The translations under genes were made by a program, and so were the position numbers. The notes beneath the pieces are model-generated. The model was not told where the DNA came from, searched no databases, and worked only from the letters and a program-made list of their open reading frames with translations. Below are positions 17,480 to 24,182 of a stretch of DNA of 64,000 bases, one piece after another. Position 1 is the stretch's first letter, and each line of letters starts with the position of its first letter. Source of the DNA: Anaerolineaceae bacterium (GTDB taxonomy: Bacteria; Chloroflexota; Anaerolineae; Anaerolineales; Anaerolineaceae); assembly GCA_030653365.1 (NCBI GenBank), contig JAURZL010000018.1:310001-374000 (forward strand). The letters run 5' to 3'.

Positions 17480-17740
17480 TTATCGTGGTTCTACGATGAT
17501 TTTTATTGCGGTGACTAATCTTCCATCGAAATCGAGATCCACAAATTCGGGGATATAAACAACATCGAATCCATCGTCTTTCAGGTATCCTCTGGCTAGG
17601 ACCAACGCTTTCATTGCCTGGTTGAGGGAACCGGCTCCGATGGTCTGAATTTCTACTCTTCCATTCGCTCGGACTGATCCAGCGATGGCACCTGCTACTG
17701 ATGCTGTTCGTGATTGGCTGCTAACTTTGATGAGGTCCAT
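17480..17740 (-). CDS. spoVS: SpoVS-like nucleic-acid-binding protein
   Basis: 86 residues, the full length of the SpoVS family: LIKVSSQSRTASVAGAIAG, then GAGSLNQAMKALVLARGYL and a closing AIKIIVEPR. In Bacillus, SpoVS affects late sporulation; the family has an Alba-like fold and also occurs in non-sporulating bacteria and phages, so no sporulation role is implied. AGGAG lies upstream of the ATG. It probably belongs to the prophage backbone together with the winged-helix gene behind it, and a truncated paralogue exists at 4478-4651. Confidence 0.85.
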   Translation of the reverse strand: MDLIKVSSQSRTASVAGAIAGSVRANGRVEIQTIGAGSLNQAMKALVLARGYLKDDGFDVVYIPEFVDLDFDGRLVTAIKIIVEPR

Positions 17741-17846
17741 TTTTATTCTCCTGCGATGATTAGATTGATGTGTGATGACTTTTCAAAAATCCCCTTTAAG
17801 GATTTATTATATAAATGATTTGATATGTGGCAAGCGTAAATTGCGC

Positions 17847-18566
17847 CTAAATGCTCTCAATGGAGACAGATTGCAAATAAGATTTGTAATCGAATTCCTC
17901 AAATGGCAAGTGACCTTTATCCTGGCTATAAACAAAATAAAAACAGCTGGTACATTTACAACCAACAAGATGATAATTCTGGTTGAGCATGGGGGCTGGA
18001 TCTCTGGACCTGAGACGGTGGATCAATAGACGGATGTTGATCTCATCTTTTTGCGCCTGGAGGACGTGCGCGGTCAGGTAGTACGGATTGATGTGAGGCA
18101 TTCTCGCCAGGCGAGATGCCATAGGCTCCCCAATCCCAGCTGACTTGATGATCTCGAGCGATTCGGAAAAATCACTGGTGACGATTTCTTCTACTTCTAC
18201 TTCTTCTGCTACTGCTATTTTATGCATATTAATACTATCTACTATTAAAGCAGTAGTAGTAGCTTCCGAGTCGGAATTATTCCGACTCGAATTTAAAAAC
18301 AATTCAGGATTTCCCATGGAGAGCTGTCTGAATTCATGGTGGATCTCCCAGGCTTCAGTTCTTCCACCATTGATCACAAATCCCATTTCCAAGAGATAAT
18401 CCATGGCGGAGGAAACCGGCTTATCAGAATATCCCGTGACTCTGGCCAGCCATTCTTTTCCAACTGGTTGATTAGCGAAAATAAGAGCTACCAGGCATGA
18501 GAGCGGAGCTCCTTTGAGTGATCTAAGTGCGGTGAGGGGATTGATGTTTTGCATGGTTACACTCAT
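17847..18566 (-). CDS. Winged-helix DNA-binding protein of the prophage
   Basis: 239 residues. Residues about 10-75 look like a winged helix (LSCLVALIFANQPVGKEWLA, then SDKPVSSAMDYLLEMGFV). An acidic linker (AEEVEVEEI) joins it to a C-terminal region containing a possible metal site, GCKCTSCFYF. The start overlaps the stop of the upstream 73-residue gene (TAATG). Replication-initiator or transcriptional regulator are both possible. The linker-coding DNA contains a perfect 10-bp-arm palindrome and GTA-type triplet runs. Confidence 0.6.
   Translation of the reverse strand: MSVTMQNINPLTALRSLKGAPLSCLVALIFANQPVGKEWLARVTGYSDKPVSSAMDYLLEMGFVINGGRTEAWEIHHEFRQLSMGNPELFLNSSRNNSDSEATTTALIVDSINMHKIAVAEEVEVEEIVTSDFSESLEIIKSAGIGEPMASRLARMPHINPYYLTAHVLQAQKDEINIRLLIHRLRSRDPAPMLNQNYHLVGCKCTSCFYFVYSQDKGHLPFEEFDYKSYLQSVSIESI
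18267..18289. repeat. Perfect palindrome inside the winged-helix gene
   Basis: The arms CGAGTCGGAA and TTCCGACTCG flank a 3-base centre. A GCAGTAGTAGTAGC run just before it (18250-18263) pairs with a GCTACTGC further upstream. Both lie in the codons of the interdomain linker. Confidence 0.8.
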
Positions 18567-18787
18567 TATTTTAAATTTGGCTGGTAGTGTGTACCAAGAA
18601 CCAGGTTGATTGATTCGATCGGTAGATCGATTGTTACCAACAGGTGGTAAAAAAGTTCGTCTGCAGGGATGACGATCTGGTCCAAAGGTGTTTTGGTTTC
18701 AAGATGTTGGCGAAGCTGGATTAGTGATTGGGTGAGGTAGGCATTGCGGATTGAATCGATCGAGGTTGTGATGTTTTGACTTTGCAT
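18566..18787 (-). CDS. Small protein of unknown function, prophage backbone
   Basis: 73 residues; AAAGGAG precedes the ATG by about nine bases, and its TAA overlaps the ATG of the winged-helix gene. The make-up is helical with no Cys and no signal: TSIDSIRNAYLTQSLIQLRQ, then LDQIVIPADELFYHLLVTID. It is the first gene of a two- or three-gene leftward unit that diverges from the recombinase. Small partner of the DNA-binding protein is the only contextual suggestion. Confidence 0.55.
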   Translation of the reverse strand: MQSQNITTSIDSIRNAYLTQSLIQLRQHLETKTPLDQIVIPADELFYHLLVTIDLPIESINLVLGTHYQPNLK

Positions 18788-18826
18788 TTTTGATAGCTCC
18801 TTTGTGGTTTTTCTCGGTTTTTTTTA

Positions 18827-18854
18827 TTGACATGATTCACCTATTGGCTATAAT
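18827..18854 (+). promoter_or_regulatory. Sigma70-type promoter ahead of structured leader
   Basis: TTGACA (18827-18832) and TATAAT (18849-18854), both perfect consensus, are 16 bp apart. Transcription would begin near 18861, about 230 bases before the recombinase start codon. Confidence 0.8.
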
Positions 18855-18860
18855 GAAGAA

Positions 18861-19091
18861 GTCCTGCGCGACCGAAATCCTGCTGGGAGTGGGATTCCGA
18901 TTCGGTTGCGCGGATCTTAGAAAAATTGCCCGGGCAGATCTAGCCATCCACCCGGGCTCGCAATAAAGTCCGATATACCTTCGCAAAATTGAATACATAT
19001 ACCAGACGCATAGCGGCTTAGAACTCTGGTGTTTTAAGCTGTGTCTAAACCTGTTAGCACTGCAGAAAACGCCAAAACCAAGGGGCTTTAA
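18861..19091 (+). ncRNA. Candidate structured leader or small RNA upstream of recombinase
   Basis: The stretch has no open frame. A long hairpin at 18862-18915 pairs GCGCGACCGAA with TTCGGTTGCGC (one bulge) plus an inner ATCC/GGAT. A second at 18925-18964 pairs ATTGC with GCAAT and inside it GCCCGGG with CCCGGGC. Neither is followed by a T-run, so they are not simple terminators. Weaker pairings follow (CCAGA/TCTGG, TTAGA/TCTAA). With the consensus promoter at 18827 this suggests a structured 5' leader or an independent RNA; alternatively the repeats are recombinase-binding arms of the attachment region. No known RNA family is recognised. Confidence 0.45.
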
Positions 19092-20024
19092 ATGCGCTTG
19101 ATAGATGCACTCGAAGATTTTTATTTATCGATGGATGGGGTAAAGTCCAAAAGGACTGTTGTTTGGTATCGCCAAAAATTGTATTCATTATCTATTGCAT
19201 TAGGAGATTGTTCTCTTGAAGAGGTTGATCTACGAATGCTTAGAAGATGGAGGGCAGATCTGGCGAGTAAGGATAAAAAATACGTTGGCCATCCTTCGAA
19301 ACCTCCTGTTGAGGGAGAATTATCAAAGTTGACAATCCATGGATATATTAGGGCTTGCCGGCGATTTTTCCACTGGTGTGAAGAAGAAGGTTATCTTCAG
19401 GAAAATATCACAAAACGACTTGAAGCTCCACCAAAACCTAAGAATGTTCCTAAAGGGATCAAAGAAAATACAAGAGATCTGATTATCGAACAAGCAAAGA
19501 GCAATCCCAGGGATTATGCAATGGTTCTTTTTCTCGCTGATACAGCTTGTCGAGCTGCTGGGATTGCTGGTCTCCGGATGGAAGAGTTGGACCTGAATTG
19601 TTGTGTCGCTGTTGTTCACGAAAAAGGAAGAGGTGGAAATAAAAAAGCCCGCTTGGTTTATTTTGGGAAAAAAACAAGGCGAGCTTTAGAGGATTGGTTA
19701 GACGTAAGACCCAATGTGAATTGTCCTTACGTGTTTATTAATACAAGTTGTGGCAGGACAAAGAAAAGACCAAGTGGTCTTACTGTCTCAGGGATTTATC
19801 AGATTTTTAAAAGATTGGGAAGGGCTCTTGGCATTAAAGAAGGATGGAATCCGCATAACTGGAGACATGGAGCAGCCCGAGGGATGTTGAAAAATGGAGC
19901 ATCCTTGATTGAAGTATCACAAATACTTGGGCATTCCTCAGTGTCGGTTACTGGAGATTTTTACGGGATTGTTGGCGAAGATGAATTAAAAGAGACTCAT
20001 CGAGCTTATGGTTGGATCCAATAA
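19092..20024 (+). CDS. Tyrosine recombinase / phage-type integrase
   Basis: 310 residues. The N-terminal SAM-like core-binding domain covers about 1-100. The catalytic domain has the Arg of RAAGIAGLRMEEL (about 156), a Lys-bearing beta strand (EKGRGGNKKARLV), HNWRHG (His and Arg, about 257-260), LGHSS (His about 283) and the nucleophile Tyr in FYGIV (about 293). All signature residues are present, so it is probably active. AGGGG precedes the ATG. A terminator hairpin and a truncated tRNA-Met lie immediately beyond it, as expected for an element integrated at a tRNA. Confidence 0.9.
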   Translation: MRLIDALEDFYLSMDGVKSKRTVVWYRQKLYSLSIALGDCSLEEVDLRMLRRWRADLASKDKKYVGHPSKPPVEGELSKLTIHGYIRACRRFFHWCEEEGYLQENITKRLEAPPKPKNVPKGIKENTRDLIIEQAKSNPRDYAMVLFLADTACRAAGIAGLRMEELDLNCCVAVVHEKGRGGNKKARLVYFGKKTRRALEDWLDVRPNVNCPYVFINTSCGRTKKRPSGLTVSGIYQIFKRLGRALGIKEGWNPHNWRHGAARGMLKNGASLIEVSQILGHSSVSVTGDFYGIVGEDELKETHRAYGWIQ

Positions 20025-20060
20025 TTATTTATAGAATTTCTTAATAATCCTTAAAAAAAG

Positions 20061-20090
20061 AAAATCCACAAAATTTTTGTGGATTTTTTT
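20061..20090. terminator. Rho-independent terminator after integrase
   Basis: The stem AAATCCACAAAA pairs with TTTTGTGGATTT, followed by a T-run on the plus strand. A's on the other side make it potentially bidirectional. Confidence 0.85.
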
Positions 20091-20110
20091 TATTATTTTT
20101 TGCGGAGCAG

Positions 20111-20152
20111 CGGATTATGAGTCCGATGCTCTGCCAACTGAGCTACCTCGCC
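20111..20152 (-). tRNA. Truncated tRNA-Met(CAT), 5' half only
   Basis: Reading down from 20152, the acceptor strand GGCGAGG, D arm GCTC...GAGC and anticodon arm CGGA-CTCATAA-TCCG are all canonical, with CAT at positions 34-36. After base 42 the sequence is unrelated: there is no variable loop, T arm or 3' acceptor strand, and no CCTCGCC complement nearby. The break coincides with the end of the anticodon stem, next to the recombinase. It cannot fold into a full tRNA as it stands. Confidence 0.8.
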
Positions 20153-20285
20153 TATCGCGTCAGAAAGTTTACTATAAAGGCTTTGCTCTGTCAAATATTT
20201 CGTAGCCACTCTTGGTTCAAACTATGATTATTTCAAAAAAAAATAAGTAATTTTTAATGTCATTTATAAATTACATATTTAGAAA

Positions 20286-20990
20286 TTAAAATCCCAATTC
20301 CTTCTTTTTCAACGAAACAAATCTGTCTTCCCCTCTCCCAATCACAATATGATCCAGGACTTCAATATCCAGCAATTTTCCCGCTTGAACTGCTGCTCTG
20401 GTCAGATTGATATCCTCAGGACTGGGGGATGGATCACCACTGGGATGGTTATGAACCAAAATTATCCCAGCTGCATTTTGACGAATCGCTTCCTTGAATA
20501 ACTCTCCAATTCGGACAGTAGATGAATTTAATGATCCTGTATAAAGATTCACCATTTTTTGTAATCTGTTGCGGGTATCCAGAAGTATCACCCTCAATTG
20601 TTCCTGGTCTAAAGCTGCCATTTCATACTGGACAAATCTGGCAACTTCTTCGGGGCTATGAAAAGATACATTCTGATCTTCTGAAATTTTCTGTTTCGCC
20701 AAACGATTACCAATTTCAATTGCCGATTTGATTTGTGCAGCCTTCGCCCTTCCTAATCCATGTTGTTGGCAAACCTCCTCATAACCAGCACGGTGAATAC
20801 CCATCAATCCCCCGAAAGATTTCAATAATCGTTGTCCTACCATCACTGCACTTTCCCCCTGAACCCCAACACGCAATATGATTGCCAGTAATTCTGCATC
20901 ACTTAGGGCTCCAGGACCATACTCAGCCAATCTTTCGCGTGGCCGTTCATTAAGATCAAGATCTTGTATCCGGTATATTCGATTGTTCAT
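20286..20990 (-). CDS. radC: RadC-family JAB/MPN-domain protein
   Basis: 234 residues from the second of two close ATGs, which has AGAGG six bases upstream. The N-terminus has the RadC helix-hairpin region (RERLAEYGPGALSDAELLAI, then HGLGRAKAAQIKSAIE). The C-terminal JAMM metal motif is HNHPSGDPSPSPED with the surrounding LDTRNRLQ and DHIVIGRG. The historical link to DNA repair is weak; the biochemical role of the family is unsettled. It is the first clearly chromosomal gene beyond the integration site and is monocistronic. Confidence 0.9.
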   Translation of the reverse strand: MNNRIYRIQDLDLNERPRERLAEYGPGALSDAELLAIILRVGVQGESAVMVGQRLLKSFGGLMGIHRAGYEEVCQQHGLGRAKAAQIKSAIEIGNRLAKQKISEDQNVSFHSPEEVARFVQYEMAALDQEQLRVILLDTRNRLQKMVNLYTGSLNSSTVRIGELFKEAIRQNAAGIILVHNHPSGDPSPSPEDINLTRAAVQAGKLLDIEVLDHIVIGRGEDRFVSLKKKELGF

Positions 20991-21086
20991 TGCCATCCTC
21001 TTCGCTCAGTCTCCGGTTAATTTTAAATACTTTACCGAAAAAAATGGATTAACGCAAGCTCAGACAGGATTGAAAAATCTCTTCCA

Positions 21087-21095
21087 TGCTATAAT
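21087..21095 (+). promoter_or_regulatory. Extended -10 promoter TGCTATAAT
   Basis: A perfect TATAAT with an upstream TGn, 17 bases before the ATG at 21113. No good -35 is seen at the usual distance. It probably drives the zinc-ribbon/pfkB/parAB run. Confidence 0.6.
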
Positions 21096-21112
21096 TTCAG
21101 GATGGAGAAAAC

Positions 21113-21652
21113 ATGAATTTTGATCTATCCTCTTTGAATAGTTACGTATTAATTGCAACTGCGTTTGCAGCTGCTTTTTTAGCAACACTATGGGTAAGTT
21201 TGATTATTTGGACAATCCGCGATGTAAGGAGACGGTCCAAAGATCCAATGGCAAGAATTCTGGCTGTGCTCATCGTTGCACTTCTATTCTTGCCAGGCAT
21301 GTTAATCTATGCGATTTTACGACCTGCACGCACATTAGACGAAGAATTTCAACAATCATTGGAAGAAGAGGCATTGCTTCAAACGATTGAAGATATCCCC
21401 CTCTGTCCAGGATGCGCAAGAAAAATTCACCAGTATTGGATTGTCTGTCCAAATTGTCACACAAAATTAAAGAAAAAATGTCATCATTGCAAGTCATTAA
21501 TGGAGCTTCCCTGGAATATTTGTCCTTTTTGTGGCACGACTGTTCCTGGTATGCGCAAAGATAATGTGTTGGTTGAGGAAATGCTTCCTCCCCTCACACC
21601 AACTCTTTTTGACGATCTTGATGAAATAGAACAAAACACTGAGGATTCATAA
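21113..21652 (+). CDS. Membrane protein with C-terminal double zinc ribbon
   Basis: 179 residues. Two transmembrane helices (about 10-33 and 47-69) precede a helical stretch and then four CxxC knuckles: CPGC, CPNC, CHHC and CPFC (about 100-145), forming two zinc ribbons that would face the cytoplasm. An acidic tail ends the protein. GGAG precedes the ATG. It leads the plus-strand run into the PfkB and parAB genes. Double-zinc-ribbon membrane proteins of this type are common and mostly uncharacterised. Confidence 0.75.
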   Translation: MNFDLSSLNSYVLIATAFAAAFLATLWVSLIIWTIRDVRRRSKDPMARILAVLIVALLFLPGMLIYAILRPARTLDEEFQQSLEEEALLQTIEDIPLCPGCARKIHQYWIVCPNCHTKLKKKCHHCKSLMELPWNICPFCGTTVPGMRKDNVLVEEMLPPLTPTLFDDLDEIEQNTEDS

Positions 21653-21654
21653 AC

Positions 21655-22512
21655 GTGATTAATAATTTAAAACCGATAGAACCGATTGATTATTTAATTA
21701 TCGGACATATAACACAGGATGTCGTCCCTGAAGGATTTGTACCAGGGGGTACTGCATCGTATTCATCATTAACCGCTCGATCATTTGGGCTGAGAGTAGG
21801 AATTTTAACTTCTTACGCACAGGATGTTATCTTACCTGACCTTCACGATATTCAGATTGTCAGTACAATCAGCGAGAAATCCACAGTCTTTGAAAATACA
21901 TATTCAATCGACGGTCGTCATCAGAAAATACTTAGTCGTGCTGAGATATTACACCCTAATCAAATTCCCCAAACCTGGACATCACCAAGAATTGTACATT
22001 TAGGACCAATAGCAGATGAAGTTGATCCTCTATTTTTTAAATCATTCCCCAACTCATTTTTAGGTGTAACCCCACAAGGATGGTACCGGACCTGGGATGA
22101 GCAAGGAACGGTCAGCTTTAATAATTGGATTGAGTCCAACCATTTTCTTCAATATGCCGATGCGGTTGTTTTGAGTATTGAAGATCTTCAGTTTGACGAA
22201 GGATTAATTGCCGATCTCGTCTACCGTATTCGCGTATTAGTGATTACAGAAGGTTCCTGGGGAGCAAGAGTTTATTGGAACGGGGATGTCAGGAATTTTA
22301 AAGCTCCTGAAAAGGAAGAAGTGGATGCAACTGGAGCAGGAGATATATTTTCAACTGCGTTTTTCATCAGAATGGCTCAAACCAAAGACCCCTGGGCATC
22401 TGCTCGCTTTGCCACACACATCGCAGCACACTCGGTAACACGTAAGGCCATGGACAGTCCTCCCACTGATCTTGAAATTCAAAAAAACTTAACAGAAATC
22501 ATTCAAAACTGA
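21655..22512 (+). CDS. PfkB-family carbohydrate/nucleoside kinase
   Basis: 285 residues from a GTG start two bases after the preceding stop. It shows the PfkB signatures: an early GHITQDVVPEG and GGTASYSSLTARSFG sugar-binding region, and the C-terminal anion-hole/ATP motif VDATGAGDIFSTAFF with the catalytic Asp. PfkB enzymes phosphorylate sugars, inositol or nucleosides; the substrate cannot be read from the sequence. Spaced 9 bp from parA, so probably co-transcribed. Confidence 0.85.
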   Translation: MINNLKPIEPIDYLIIGHITQDVVPEGFVPGGTASYSSLTARSFGLRVGILTSYAQDVILPDLHDIQIVSTISEKSTVFENTYSIDGRHQKILSRAEILHPNQIPQTWTSPRIVHLGPIADEVDPLFFKSFPNSFLGVTPQGWYRTWDEQGTVSFNNWIESNHFLQYADAVVLSIEDLQFDEGLIADLVYRIRVLVITEGSWGARVYWNGDVRNFKAPEKEEVDATGAGDIFSTAFFIRMAQTKDPWASARFATHIAAHSVTRKAMDSPPTDLEIQKNLTEIIQN

Positions 22513-22521
22513 CAGGGAAAA

Positions 22522-23313
22522 ATGGCACGAATTTTCTCATTTGTAAATCAAAAAGGTGGTGTAGGAAAAACAACCACAGCAATTAATCTGGGTGCATATC
22601 TGGGTTATTATGGGCAGAGAGTACTTCTGGTCGATTTGGATCCCCAGGCGAATGCTACATCATCGCTTGGAATCGAAAAACAAACAGTAAAAGGCGGAAC
22701 CTATGAGGTATTAATTGGATCGCAGCCAATTGCACCTCAAATTTTGCATAATCCTCGCCTGAAAATATCATTACTTCCCTCCTCTCCGTCATTGGCAGGT
22801 GCTGAAATCGAATTGATAGATCTGGATAACCGAGAATATTTATTACGGAAAGCTCTCACAAATGTCCACGAACGCTATGACTATATCCTGATTGATTGTC
22901 CTCCCTCTTTATCTTTATTGACAGTCAATGGTTTGATTGCTGCAGAATCAGGCGTGGTGATTCCCGTTCAATGTGAGTATTTGGCTTTGGAAGGTTTGGG
23001 ACAATTAACCCAGACCATTCGAAAGGTGCAAGGCTCTTTATATCCTGATTTAAAAATTAAGGGGGTTGTGCTGACAATGTATGATGGGCGTACACGTCTG
23101 GCGATAGATGTAGTCAGTGAGGTGCAGCGCTATTTCTCTGATCAGGTATTTAAGACCATTATTCCCAGAAGTGTACGCCTGGCCGAAGCCCCCTCCTATG
23201 GTACACCTATATCAGTTTATGCTCCTGACACAACGGCTGCAAAAGCATATGCAGCATTAGCACAGGAATTTTTGGCACAAGACGGTATAATAATTCCAGA
23301 AATTGAAGAATGA
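22522..23313 (+). CDS. parA: Chromosome-partitioning ATPase ParA/Soj
   Basis: 263 residues. The deviant Walker A motif is KGGVGKTTT at about residues 10-18, with Walker A' in LVDLDPQANAT and Walker B in DYILIDCPPSL. ParA binds DNA non-specifically as an ATP dimer and moves ParB-parS complexes. parB follows after 8 bp, the usual chromosomal order. No canonical parS palindrome (GTTTCACGTGAAAC) was noticed in this window. Confidence 0.95.
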   Translation: MARIFSFVNQKGGVGKTTTAINLGAYLGYYGQRVLLVDLDPQANATSSLGIEKQTVKGGTYEVLIGSQPIAPQILHNPRLKISLLPSSPSLAGAEIELIDLDNREYLLRKALTNVHERYDYILIDCPPSLSLLTVNGLIAAESGVVIPVQCEYLALEGLGQLTQTIRKVQGSLYPDLKIKGVVLTMYDGRTRLAIDVVSEVQRYFSDQVFKTIIPRSVRLAEAPSYGTPISVYAPDTTAAKAYAALAQEFLAQDGIIIPEIEE

Positions 23314-23321
23314 GGAGTTAA

Positions 23322-24179
23322 ATGGCAAAAAAACCAGGGTTAGGCAAAGGATTGGATGCATTAATACCAAGTTCTAAGCCATTGCAGAGTGAACATAATC
23401 AACCATCTGAAATTTCCATCGATCAAATTCTACCCAATCCACATCAACCTAGAACCATTATGGATGAAAATGTACTTGAAGATCTGGCACAATCAATCCG
23501 TGAACATGGTATCATCCAACCACTTTTGGTGATTCCAGCCAACCAAAAAGGGGAATATGTGCTAATCGCTGGTGAACGCAGGTTACGCGCTGCAAAACTA
23601 GCTGGACTCAATATAGTACCAGTTATATTCCGGCAAGCCAGCGAACAAGAACATCTTGAGTTAGCATTAATTGAAAATGTTCAACGAGAAAATCTATCTG
23701 CATTAGAAACAGCTGATGCTTACCAAGAATTAACTGATATTTTCAAGTTATCTCATGATGAAATCGCAAAACGGGTTGGTAAAAGCCGAACAACAGTAAC
23801 AAATACCTTGCGTTTGTTAAAATTACCTGAAAGAGTGAAAACTGCATTAGCCCAAAACTTAATTTCTGAAGGTCATGCAAGAGCGATGCTTGCATTAGCA
23901 ACAACTCAAGCCCAAACAGCTGTATTAGGTATCGTCCTGAAAAATAATTATTCGGTTCGTCAAACGGAAGAATTAGTAAAAAAGTATAGTGGGGATCGAA
24001 AAACAAAAACTGTCCCCCCAAAAAAAGAACCTGAAATCCTGGCATTAGAAGAGAAATTCCATGACAGATTAGGGATGCGAGTTAATCTGGACCATCATGG
24101 AGACAAAGGAAAAATCATTATTCACTATTATTCTAATGAGGAATTGAATTCATTTATTGATCGTTTTTTTGAGGATTAA
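23322..24179 (+). CDS. parB: Chromosome-partitioning protein ParB/Spo0J
   Basis: 285 residues. The N-terminal GLGKGLDALIP is the ParA-stimulating peptide. The CTP-binding domain contains NPHQPR and GERRLRAAKLAG. The HTH region (about 130-190) has EIAKRVGKSRTTVTNTLRLL and GHARAMLAL. The C-terminal dimer domain ends FIDRFFED. It binds parS and spreads as a CTP-dependent clamp. In the parA operon. Confidence 0.95.
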   Translation: MAKKPGLGKGLDALIPSSKPLQSEHNQPSEISIDQILPNPHQPRTIMDENVLEDLAQSIREHGIIQPLLVIPANQKGEYVLIAGERRLRAAKLAGLNIVPVIFRQASEQEHLELALIENVQRENLSALETADAYQELTDIFKLSHDEIAKRVGKSRTTVTNTLRLLKLPERVKTALAQNLISEGHARAMLALATTQAQTAVLGIVLKNNYSVRQTEELVKKYSGDRKTKTVPPKKEPEILALEEKFHDRLGMRVNLDHHGDKGKIIIHYYSNEELNSFIDRFFED

Positions 24180-24182
24180 CGG

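Noticed and set aside
17772..18029. Plus-strand frame opposite the winged-helix gene
   Set aside because: It runs antisense to the 3' half of a gene with a better ribosome site and operon context.
18925..18964. Rho-independent terminator
   Set aside because: The hairpin is strong, but no T-run follows it on either strand.
20100..20152. tRNA interrupted by a group I intron
   Set aside because: Such introns interrupt the anticodon loop. Here the tRNA sequence continues through the 3' strand of the anticodon stem and no 3' exon follows.
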